64,000 nt of DNA from Roseateles sp. YR242 (GTDB lineage Bacteria > Pseudomonadota > Gammaproteobacteria > Burkholderiales > Burkholderiaceae_C), in assembly GCF_900109745.1 (NCBI RefSeq), contig NZ_FOAV01000002.1, positions 124,001 to 188,000 of the forward strand. Reading direction: 5' to 3'. Numbering within the stretch: position 1 is the first letter of the stretch; every line of letters begins with the position of its first letter. The notes under the pieces are model-generated. The model saw only the letters and a list, made by a program, of their open reading frames with translations, searched no databases and was not told the DNA's origin. Of this stretch, positions 18,704-26,900 are shown piece after piece. The translations under genes and the position numbers were made by a program.

Positions 18704-19622
18704 ACGGGTGGGGCGCGAACATTGGCATGCGCGCCAGGATCCAGGACAGCAGTTCGTCGCCGGCCGCGCCCAGTGGCCTGCCGGCCTTCACCAGCACGCG
18801 CGCCTGTGTGCTGCGCAACAGGGGGTGGTCGATGGGCACGACGGTGAGCTCACCGGCATCCAGTTCCCGGCGCGCGGCGAACTCGCCGATGAGCGTTGCG
18901 AAGCGCCCCTCGGCCACGATGCGCTTGAGCGCCGTCAAGGAGTTGGTCACCAGCGTCGGACGGATCTCGACGTTTTCGGCAAAGGCGATCATCTCGGTGG
19001 CCTTGCCAATGCCGAAGGCCGAGGGCATCAACGCCAAGGGGTGTTCCAGCAGGTCCTGCACGCGAGCCGGACCGCCCCGCAGCGCCAGCGGGTGCCGAGG
19101 ATGGACCAGCAGCACCACCGGCTGCGGTGAACTGGCGCGCCACGCCACCTGCTCATGGGGCGGTGGGTTGAACGCCAGACCGATGTGGGCACGCGCCTGG
19201 GCGATGCTGTCCACCAGGTCCTCGATCGACAGCATGTCGATCGCCACCTCCAGCTTCGGGTAGCGGGCGCAGAACTCGGCCAGCACCTCCTTGACCAGCA
19301 CGTCCACATAGCCTTCGCTGATCGCCAGCCGGACCTGCCCCCGCTGCAGGCCCTTCATCGCCTGCAGACGTTCATGGAGCTGCTCCTGGTGTGAGCGATA
19401 GCTCCGCCAGAACTCCAGCAGATGCGCGGCCGCTTCGGTGGGTTTGACGCCGCGCGCCTCACGCTCAAACAGTTGTGTATCCAGCTCCTCTTCGAGCAGC
19501 CGGATCTGGCGGGTGATCACCGACGGGGCGGTGTTGAGGCTTTCTGCCGCGCCACGGATCGATCCCTGCGCATAGACCTCCCGGAAGTAGCGCAGCCGTT
19601 GCTGGTTGATCTCTCGGTTCAA
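18702..19622 (-). CDS. LysR family transcriptional regulator
   Basis: 306 aa. An N-terminal winged HTH ([20 protein letters not shown], then [19 protein letters not shown], then LFERE) and a LysR substrate-binding domain ([19 protein letters not shown], then [15 protein letters not shown]). The start is a TTG at 19622, supported by AGGGGGG about 8 nt upstream; no ATG or GTG is available in frame. It is divergently transcribed from the epoxide-hydrolase-like gene, the classical LysR arrangement, so regulation of that gene is inferred. Ligand unknown. Confidence 0.92.
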   Translation of the reverse strand: MNREINQQRLRYFREVYAQGSIRGAAESLNTAPSVITRQIRLLEEELDTQLFEREARGVKPTEAAAHLLEFWRSYRSHQEQLHERLQAMKGLQRGQVRLAISEGYVDVLVKEVLAEFCARYPKLEVAIDMLSIEDLVDSIAQARAHIGLAFNPPPHEQVAWRASSPQPVVLLVHPRHPLALRGGPARVQDLLEHPLALMPSAFGIGKATEMIAFAENVEIRPTLVTNSLTALKRIVAEGRFATLIGEFAARRELDAGELTVVPIDHPLLRSTQARVLVKAGRPLGAAGDELLSWILARMPMFAPHP

Positions 19623-19640
19623 CTGTTCACCCCCCTGTGT

Positions 19641-19653
19641 TGCCTACTGAGCA
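19641..19653. promoter_or_regulatory. candidate LysR-type T-N11-A operator
   Basis: GTTGC-N7-GCAAC (19639–19655) is a perfect 5-bp-arm dyad containing a T-N11-A core, 17 bp from the LysR start and about 85 bp from the divergent hydrolase gene. This is where a LysR activator normally binds. Confidence 0.5.
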
Positions 19654-19740
19654 ACGATGTGTGAGTTTAGTTGCTCTTGTTGATAGGCGAGCGCAGCGCG
19701 ACCATCTCGACAACGAAAACGCCTGTACGGAGCCCCGTAG

Positions 19741-20769
19741 ATGAACCCCTCCACTTCACGCCGCTGCTTTCTCAACACCAGCGCCCTCGGCCTGGGTGCC
19801 CTGGCCAGCCTGAGCCTGTCCGGCACCGCAGGGGCGGCATGGGCAGCCGCCAGCCCGGCACCTGCCGCGTTCGGTCCGCTGCGCCAGATCCAGGCGGGCC
19901 TGCTGAACGTCGGTTATGCCGAGCTGGGCCCGGCCAACGGGCCGGTGGTGGTGCTGTTGCACGGCTGGCCCTACGACATCCATAGCTTCATCGAGGTGGC
20001 GCCGCAGTTGGCCCGGGCGGGCTACCGCGTCATCGTGCCGCACTTGCGCGGGCATGGCAGTACGCGCTTCCTCTCCAGCGACACCTTCCGCAATGGCCAG
20101 CAGTCCGCCGTGGCAATGGACATCGTGGCGCTGCTGGATGCGTTGAACATCCCCAAGGCGGTCTTCGCCGGCTTTGACTGGGGCGCACGCACCGCCGATG
20201 TCATTGCCGCGCTGTGGCCGGAGCGCTGCGAAGCGCTGGTGTCGGTCAGCGGTTACCTCATTGGCAACCGTGACGCCATCAAGAACACTGCGCTGTCGCC
20301 GGAGGCGGAGTACGCCTGGTGGTACCAGTTCTATTTCGCGACCGAGCATGGTCGCGCCGGTTACGAGAAGAACCGCCATGACTTCGCCCGGCTGATCTGG
20401 CGCACCGCCTCCCCCCGGTGGAACTTCGACGAGGCCACGTTTCAGCGCAGCGCCGCCTCGTTGGACAACCCCGACCATGTGGACATCGTCATCCACAACT
20501 ACCGCTGGCGGCAGAGCCTGGCAGACGGGGAGCGCGCCTACGATGCGTTGGAGCAGCGCCTGGCGGCCGGCCCGCAGATCACCGTGCCGACGCTGGTGCT
20601 GGAGGGTGACGCCAATGGCGCCCCCCACGCCAGCAGCGACGCGCCGTTCCGCAGCAAGTTCAGCGGCAAGTACGGTTACCGCGTCATCACCGGCGGCATC
20701 GGCCACAACCTGCCGCAGGAGGCGCCGGGCGCCTTCGCTCAAGCGGTGCTCGACGTGGTTCGCCTCTGA
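19741..20769 (+). CDS. exported alpha/beta hydrolase, epoxide-hydrolase-like
   Basis: 342 aa. The N-terminus SRRCFLNTSALGLGALASL has a twin-arginine motif (SRRxFL) and a hydrophobic stretch, so the folded enzyme is probably exported by Tat. The alpha/beta hydrolase domain has the oxyanion motif HGWP and a nucleophile elbow GFDWGAR with Asp instead of Ser, as in epoxide hydrolases and haloalkane dehalogenases. The base is the His in GGIGHNLPQEAP. The cap region WWYQFYFATEHGR fits epoxide hydrolases. Substrate unknown. Divergent from the LysR gene, which probably controls it. A short T run follows the stop, without a clear hairpin. Confidence 0.87.
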   Translation: MNPSTSRRCFLNTSALGLGALASLSLSGTAGAAWAAASPAPAAFGPLRQIQAGLLNVGYAELGPANGPVVVLLHGWPYDIHSFIEVAPQLARAGYRVIVPHLRGHGSTRFLSSDTFRNGQQSAVAMDIVALLDALNIPKAVFAGFDWGARTADVIAALWPERCEALVSVSGYLIGNRDAIKNTALSPEAEYAWWYQFYFATEHGRAGYEKNRHDFARLIWRTASPRWNFDEATFQRSAASLDNPDHVDIVIHNYRWRQSLADGERAYDALEQRLAAGPQITVPTLVLEGDANGAPHASSDAPFRSKFSGKYGYRVITGGIGHNLPQEAPGAFAQAVLDVVRL

Positions 20770-20862
20770 GTTTTTTTCAAACGCCCTCCCTCACCTCCGG
20801 CGCGCTCGACAGGCCCCGCATCGGGCGGCAATATCGACGCGCCAGACACCTCGCTCGACCCC

Positions 20863-21960
20863 ATGATCAAGATCAGCATGCCCCACCTCGTCCGCGTTGG
20901 CGCCGTGGCGGCCCTGGCGGCCTTCGCCTATGCCGCCCTGCACCCGGCCTCGGCCGGCGGCCAATGGCTGGCCGAAGCGGCAGTCGCACCTGCAGTGCAG
21001 CCGCCGCTTCCCTCGCTGGCGGGCGCGACCGCCTGGATCAATTCGCCGCCGCTCACGGCGAAGGCGCTGCAAGGCAAGGTCGTGCTGGTCGATTTCTGGA
21101 CCTACTCCTGCATCAACTGCCTGCGCACGCTGCCCTATGTGAAGGCCTGGGCACAGAAGTACGGCGAGCACGGCCTGGTCGTGATCGGCGCCCACACACC
21201 CGAGTTCGATTTCGAACGGTCAGTGAGCAACGTGCAGCGGGCGGTCAAGGATCTGCAGATCCGCTACCCGGTCGCCGTTGATAGCCAACAGACACTATGG
21301 AATGCCTTCGGCACCCAGGCCTGGCCCACCTTCTACTTCGTGGATGCCACGGGCCGTATCCGCTATCGCCAGCTCGGCGAAGGCCGGTATGACCAGGCAG
21401 AACGGATGATCCAGGAGCTTCTGCGCGAGGCGGGTCAACGCCAGGTGCCGGATGATCTGGTGGTGCCCCAGGCGACGGGCACGCAGGCGGCCGTCGGGCC
21501 ACGGCCGCCTGCGTCCGACGAGACCTATCTCGGCTGGGCGCGCGGCGATGGTTTCGTCGCTGCTGCGGGCGAGCTGCGCGACGGCGGACCGCGCAGCTAC
21601 ACAGCGGCCCCGCAGCTGCGTCTGAACCAATGGACGCTCGCCGGCCGCTGGCGGGTGGATACCCAGCAACTGTCGCTGGCGCAGCCCGGCGGCAGCATCA
21701 GCTATCGCTTCCGCGCCCGCGATCTGCACTTGGTGCTGGGCCCTGGCCCGGACGGCCGGCCGGTGCGCTTCAGGATCCGGCTGGATGGCCAGCCGCCCGG
21801 GGCCGACCATGGCAGCGACGTATTGACCGACGGGAGCGGCACCGTGGAGACCTACCGGCTCTATCAGTTGGTGCGGCAAGCTGCGGATGGTCGGGAGCGC
21901 TTGTTCGAGATCGAGTTCCTGGATGCTGATGTCCAGGCGCATGCATTCACGTTCGGTTAG
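20863..21960 (+). CDS. TlpA/DipZ-like thioredoxin-fold protein
   Basis: 365 aa. A signal or anchor segment (residues 5–27) and a linker precede a thioredoxin fold with the active site SCINC (Cys83, Cys86), followed by RTLPYVKAW and GVIGAHTPEFDFER-like features typical of the TlpA_like_DipZ group. The C-terminal half (from about 215) is a beta-rich module beginning DETYLGWARG and containing LNQWTLAGRWRVD, as in the C-terminal part of DipZ proteins. The membrane CcdA-like part of DipZ is missing, so electrons must come from another protein. Periplasmic thiol-disulfide exchange is the inferred role. An ATG at 20878 is an alternative start. Confidence 0.85.
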   Translation: MIKISMPHLVRVGAVAALAAFAYAALHPASAGGQWLAEAAVAPAVQPPLPSLAGATAWINSPPLTAKALQGKVVLVDFWTYSCINCLRTLPYVKAWAQKYGEHGLVVIGAHTPEFDFERSVSNVQRAVKDLQIRYPVAVDSQQTLWNAFGTQAWPTFYFVDATGRIRYRQLGEGRYDQAERMIQELLREAGQRQVPDDLVVPQATGTQAAVGPRPPASDETYLGWARGDGFVAAAGELRDGGPRSYTAAPQLRLNQWTLAGRWRVDTQQLSLAQPGGSISYRFRARDLHLVLGPGPDGRPVRFRIRLDGQPPGADHGSDVLTDGSGTVETYRLYQLVRQAADGRERLFEIEFLDADVQAHAFTFG

Positions 21961-21990
21961 GCAACTGACGCATGACGCCGCCAGGCCCCA

Positions 21991-22563
21991 TCAGGGCGCG
22001 GACGGCGGCGCAGCGTCCACCGGTTCCTGGAAGGCGAGCGCCGCCACACTCGCCTGGGGCAGCGCCTGCAGCAACGATGGCGGCACCAGGATCTTGGTGC
22101 GGCGGTAGCCAGCACCGACCACCACGCAGGCTCGTTCCATGACCGCAGCGTCAATCAGAATGGGCATGTCCGCAGGCAGGCCGAAGGCGGTGACGCCGCC
22201 AAACTCCATGCCGGTCAACTCGGACGCTATTTCACGTTTGGCAAACGACAGGCGGCGAGCATCCAGCGCCGCCTTGACAGCGCCATTGATGTCAAGGCGC
22301 CGCGACCCCAGCGTGACGACTGCCGCATAACGATCCACACCCTCCTTCGTAAAACGAAGGATGAGCGTGTTGGCACAGTCCTCCAGGCTGAAGCCAAAGC
22401 GCGCGCTGAACTGCGCCGTGTCCGAATGCTCGTCGGCCACCGGGAACACCAGGCAGCCATCGGCCGGCAACGCGCGAGCGACAAAGTCCGGGAGGTGCGC
22501 CGGCCACTGCTCAGCAGGGACAGGATCAAAGTGATGGCGCTTGGCGAGTTCGGCGAAAGACAC
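21991..22563 (-). CDS. YbaK/EbsC family aminoacyl-tRNA deacylase
   Basis: About 190 aa. The YbaK/ProX-type editing domain is seen as GVDRYAAVVTLGSRRLDING, FAKREIASELTGMEFGGVT and AFGLPADMPILIDAAVME, the family's signature order. Members hydrolyse misacylated tRNA, for example Cys- or Ala-tRNAPro. There is no ATG: a GTG at 22563 preceded by GGGA at a suitable distance was chosen, and a TTG at 22575 is the alternative. The C-terminus has a short Pro/Ala tail. Monocistronic and convergent with the DipZ-like gene. Confidence 0.88.
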   Translation of the reverse strand: MSFAELAKRHHFDPVPAEQWPAHLPDFVARALPADGCLVFPVADEHSDTAQFSARFGFSLEDCANTLILRFTKEGVDRYAAVVTLGSRRLDINGAVKAALDARRLSFAKREIASELTGMEFGGVTAFGLPADMPILIDAAVMERACVVVGAGYRRTKILVPPSLLQALPQASVAALAFQEPVDAAPPSAP

Positions 22564-22649
22564 AGAGGTTCCCAAGGTATGGGCGCCAAACCGGGAATCG
22601 GATGGCTCGCTGGATTCTGCACGATGACCGGCCTGGATACGCTAAGCGC

Positions 22650-22713
22650 GCTGGTGCGCTGGTGAGCTGGTGAGCTGGTGAGCTGGTGAGCTGGTGAGCT
22701 GGTGAGCTGGGTG
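22650..22713. repeat. 8-bp tandem repeat GCTGGTGA
   Basis: Six perfect head-to-tail copies of GCTGGTGA (22658–22705), with one degenerate copy on each side (GCTGGTGC before, GCTGGGTG after). It lies in the intergenic region between the divergent YbaK-type and methyltransferase genes, so it is a candidate variable-number repeat in a promoter region. Confidence 0.95.
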
Positions 22714-22798
22714 CGGCGTACACGCCTGTCAGCCACGGCGCCACCGCTGACTCTGACAGAATCTCCACGAGAGGCTCCATCGAGCAAGGAAGCGCACC

Positions 22799-23575
22799 AT
22801 GTCAGGCGAATCGACCCAGAACTGGTTCAACCAAGGCGGGGCTGCGTACGCCCGTTATCGGCCGGAGTACCCGCCGGAACTTGCCGCCTTCCTGGCTTCC
22901 GTGGCACCCACCAGGGCCCTGGCGGTGGACGTGGGATGCGGCACCGGCCAGCTCACCGTGCAATTGGCGGAGCACTTCGAACAGACCATCGGCCTGGACC
23001 CCAGCGCCGACCAGCTCGCCAACGCCACGCCGCATGCCCGCGTGGTGTATCGCTGCTGCCCGGCCGAGCAACTCGACGTGAAGGCCGGCCAGGCCAGCCT
23101 GATCACAGCGGCGCAGGCCGCGCATTGGTTCGACCTGCCCAGGTTCTACGCGGAAGTCCGTCGCGTGGCGGCACCGGACGCGGTGGTGTCGCTGCTGAGC
23201 TATGGTGTGCTCGTCCTCGACGGCGATCTGAACGAGCTGTTCCAGCGCTTCTATTCACAGGACGTCGGCCGCTTCTGGCCGCCCGAGCGCCGGCTGGTGG
23301 ACACGGGCTACGCGAGCATCGACTTCCCCTTCGATGAGCGCCAGGCGCCGCCAATGACCATCCGCAAGGACTGGAACCTGGAGGAACTGCTGGGCTACAT
23401 CTCCACCTGGTCGGCCGTTCGCAGTGCCCTGGAGAAAGGCCAGGAGGCGTTGCTCCACCGCTTCGCCGCCGAGCTGACCGAGCGATGGGGCGACCCGGCC
23501 CGCACCCGCGAGATGCGCTGGCCCATCAACATGCGGCTTGGCACGGTGCAGGCCGCTCAAGGGACCTCTGCATAA
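22799..23575 (+). CDS. class I SAM-dependent methyltransferase
   Basis: 258 aa. Motif I is ALAVDVGCGTGQLTVQLAE, followed by IGLDPSADQL and the motif IV region ITAAQAAHWFDLPRF, as in the methyltransferase type 11 group related to yeast Tmt1 and plant-type small-molecule methyltransferases. The GGAAYARYRPEYPPEL start is typical for this family. AAGGA lies about 8 nt before the ATG. Substrate unknown. The 8-bp tandem repeat lies in its upstream region and could affect promoter spacing. Confidence 0.9.
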   Translation: MSGESTQNWFNQGGAAYARYRPEYPPELAAFLASVAPTRALAVDVGCGTGQLTVQLAEHFEQTIGLDPSADQLANATPHARVVYRCCPAEQLDVKAGQASLITAAQAAHWFDLPRFYAEVRRVAAPDAVVSLLSYGVLVLDGDLNELFQRFYSQDVGRFWPPERRLVDTGYASIDFPFDERQAPPMTIRKDWNLEELLGYISTWSAVRSALEKGQEALLHRFAAELTERWGDPARTREMRWPINMRLGTVQAAQGTSA

Positions 23576-23644
23576 CGCCAGCGAGCCGCGATAGCCCCTG
23601 CTTCGGGCTGGGGAGCAAGGCGCCAACCGCAGCCATGGCGAGCG

Positions 23645-23959
23645 CTATCGCGAGGCGTTGTGCGAGCTGGCCCAGGACGGCATCAGCCGCTTGCGGCTTT
23701 CCGTGAAGTCCCACCAGGCACGCGCCGGGCCACCGTTCATGAAGTCGATGGCCGACATGAAGACATCCAGGGTGCACGGGTCGTGGCGCACACCCGTCAC
23801 CTCACAAAGCTGCTGGAACAGCACCAGCGCGTTGGCCCCCACCAGCTGCGCGGGCGAGTCGATGCCCAGCCGCTGAAAATCCTTGGCGGTGGCCGGACCG
23901 ACGTTGGGCAGATCCGTCAGCCAGCGCACCCGTTCTCGATCTACTTTGTCGGGACTCAT
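23645..23959 (-). CDS. Cdd1-like helix-hairpin-helix protein (pathogenicity locus family)
   Basis: 104 aa. LTDLPNVGPATAKDFQRLGI is a helix-hairpin-helix-like DNA-binding segment, followed by LCEVTGVRHDPCTLDVFMSA and an aromatic end (GGPARAWWDFTESRK), which together match the Cdd1/pathogenicity-locus family. GAGG is 7 nt before the ATG at 23959. It starts 8 bp after the stop of the giant TPR gene upstream on the same strand, so the two may be co-transcribed. Function not established for the family; DNA binding is likely. Confidence 0.8.
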   Translation of the reverse strand: MSPDKVDRERVRWLTDLPNVGPATAKDFQRLGIDSPAQLVGANALVLFQQLCEVTGVRHDPCTLDVFMSAIDFMNGGPARAWWDFTESRKRLMPSWASSHNASR

Positions 23960-23966
23960 CGACACC

Positions 23967-26900
23967 TCACAGCGGAAGCCACCAGCGCCATTGCTGGCGC
24001 CATGGCGTATGTTGCCACTGGGCGGCACGCCGCAGCCGCCCGCCTACGCGGGAGGCATGCCCCGTCACCTGCAGGGACTGCCGGAATGCGTGGACGGTGC
24101 CCGCACCGCCACGCTCTCGCATCAGTGACGCAAAGGTCTCCAACACCGTCAGCACCGGCTGCATCCAGGCATCCGGCGACCACTCATGGCGGCGGGCCAG
24201 TTGATGCGCCAGCCGGTCACCATCACCGGCCTCCGCCAGCGTCACCAGTTGCCACAGCCGGATGTCTTCCTGATAGGGCGCGCGGGGCAGTGCGGCGCGC
24301 ACCACGTCGGCCAGATGCTGCCATTGCCCCTTGGACGCCAGCGCCGCGCACAGGTTGCCCAGGGCCCAGACCGGCGCACGCGGCTGGTCCCGCCAGTCCC
24401 GCATCCAATGGACCACGGCGCCTTCCTTCTCCAGGCTGAGCAGCGCGTAGCTGACCACACCCCAGAGCTGCGGATCACTGCGCAAGGTCGCGTCGTGGCG
24501 GCTGACGAAGTACTGCAGGGCCAGCGGCATCTTCTGATCCGCCAGCCACTCGATCAACGCGCGCATCAACACCGGCTTGGGGCCCTGCGCCAGCAGCCGC
24601 CTGACCTTGAACAGGGTGCGCCAGTAACCGCGCGATCGATATTCGTGAGCCAGCCAGTGCACCGCCAGCCCGGGCGGGCCGTCGCCGCGCTCGATGGCGG
24701 CCAGTTGCCGCGCGCGGAGTTCCTCACCCCAACCGCCGGAGACCATTTCGTCACAGGCGTCCCGTGAATAGCTCATGTCCTGCGAATCCGCCAAGGCGCT
24801 CAGGCGGTCCAGCCACTGCAGCGCCCGCGCAAGGTTGCCGGCCCGGCGGGCCGCCGCCACGCCCATGAGGGCGTGGGCGGGTTCCTGCGCGTGGGGCCAG
24901 ACCTGCTGCAGCGCCCATTCGGCATCGTCGTGCGACTGGGTTTGCGCCGCAGCCAGGCAGAGCTGCCTCACGGCGAAGTTGTAGGCGGGCTCCAGCTCCA
25001 CGGCCCGTCGCAGTGGGGGCAGGGCCTCTTCGAAGCGCTTGAGCTTCACCAGCGCGTGGCCCACATAAGCCTGACTGAGGGCCCGGTGCGGGGCCAGACG
25101 CTGGAACGCCAGCGCGGATTCCAGATAGGCCTCGTTGAGGTTCTCGGTGTCCTGCCAGTCGGCCAGGTCTCGCCAGAGCTGCTCCAGATGTGGCGCCTCG
25201 GCCACCAGCCCGCGCAAACGCTGGATGGCCTCCTGGCGGTCGCCACGCTGCCAGGCGCAGCGCGCATGCCAGGCGCGCAGGGAGACCGGCGGGGCATCGG
25301 GCCAGGGCAAGGCCGCCACCAGCGATTCGATCTCCGCAAAGCGCCCCAGCCGGGAGAGCCGCTCGAACCGGGCCTGCCAGGCCGACTCCAGCCTGGGGTC
25401 CAGTTCAATGGCCCGTTGTGCATCCACCAGCGCCTGCTCGTCATCACGGCCATGCTCGGCCTGCACGGCCCAGGCCCAGGCATCGCCCGGGCGGCTTTGC
25501 ACCACCTCGGCCACCAGGGCATCGAAGTCATGCAGCCGCTCACCACGCTCACAGGCGCGGCGGGCCACACCCCAGATCCAGTCCGGACGCGGATTGAGCA
25601 GCAGCGAGCGACGAGCCTCGGCCAGGGCCTCGTCGTTGCGCATCTGTGCGTCGTAAATCCAGCCCAGCAGGCCGATCAGGTCGTCGTCATCGTGGCTGTG
25701 CTGCAGGCCGCGCTGGATGACACGTTCGGCCTCCGCGTAGTTGCGCTGGTGCTCCACCAGCAGGTGGGCCTGCAGCCGAACGGCCTGGTTCCAGCCCGGC
25801 GACATGGCCAGCGCCTGGGCGTTGACCTGCAAGGCCTCGGCGCGGTCACCCAGCATCCGCAGGGCCTCGGCCAGTTCCAGACGCAGGCGCGGCAGTAGCG
25901 GGAAGCGGCTGACCGCCTCGGACAGCAGCCGGTGCGCGCGGCGGCCCCGGCCCATTTCCACCCACTGGCGCGCCAGCGCCACCCAGACCTCCCAGCCGTC
26001 GGGCCGCTGACGCAAGGCGCGGAACAGGAAGCGGGCCAGGCGGGGGGCCGGCCAGCCGCGCCAGGCCACGGCTTGGAACGACAACCAGCCATCTCCCAGC
26101 ACCACCTGACGCTGCAACTCGGCGGCCACGGCATCGGTGGCGGCCAGGCAGCGGGCAGTGTCCGGGGCTGCGCCAATCAACTGGCGCATGGCGAATTCAT
26201 GGTCCGCGTCCAGGCGCAGGGCCTGGCGGAAGGCGGGCGCCGCCGCGTCATAACCATCCCGGCGCAGCAGCACGTAGCCCAGCGAGGCATGGGACTCAGC
26301 GCGCTCCGGTGCGGCTTCGCACGCAGCCTGGATCTCGGCCAGTGCCTCGTCATGGCGGCCCTGGCGGCTGGCCTGCACCGCGATCTCGCGGCGCAACCAG
26401 CCGTCATGGGGATGGTGCTCCCGCATCTGGTTCAGCACCGCGCGGACCTCATCCGCCTGGTCGGGCATCCATTCATAGAGCAGCCGGTGCAGGCCATAGT
26501 GCGCGGGGTGGCGCGCGGCCAGTTCACGCAGCCAGGCCTGCGCAGCCGCCTTGCCCTCACGGCGGGACAACAGCGTGAGCCGCAGGCGGTGATGGGACAG
26601 CACAAACGGCTCCAGCTCGCCGGCTTCCTGCGCGCAGGCCAGGGCCTCGTCAAACTGGCCACGGGCTTGCGCCAGCAGCGCGCGCACCCGCAGCACGCTC
26701 GCTTGCTTGGTGGGCTGGGTCGCGGCCTGCAACAAGGCTTCGGCTTCATCCAGCCGCTGGCGGCGCAGGCGCTCCTCGGCGGCAAACAGGCGCAGCGGTG
26801 CGTCGTCGGGCCGGCGCGCCAGGCCAGCCTGCAGCACGGCCTCGGCCTCCTCGCCACGCTCCAGCAGGTCCAGCATTTCATGCAGGGTCATCAGCGGCGC

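Noticed and set aside
22650-22713. CRISPR array
   Set aside because: The units are 8 bp with no spacers between them; it is a simple tandem repeat. No cas gene is in the window.
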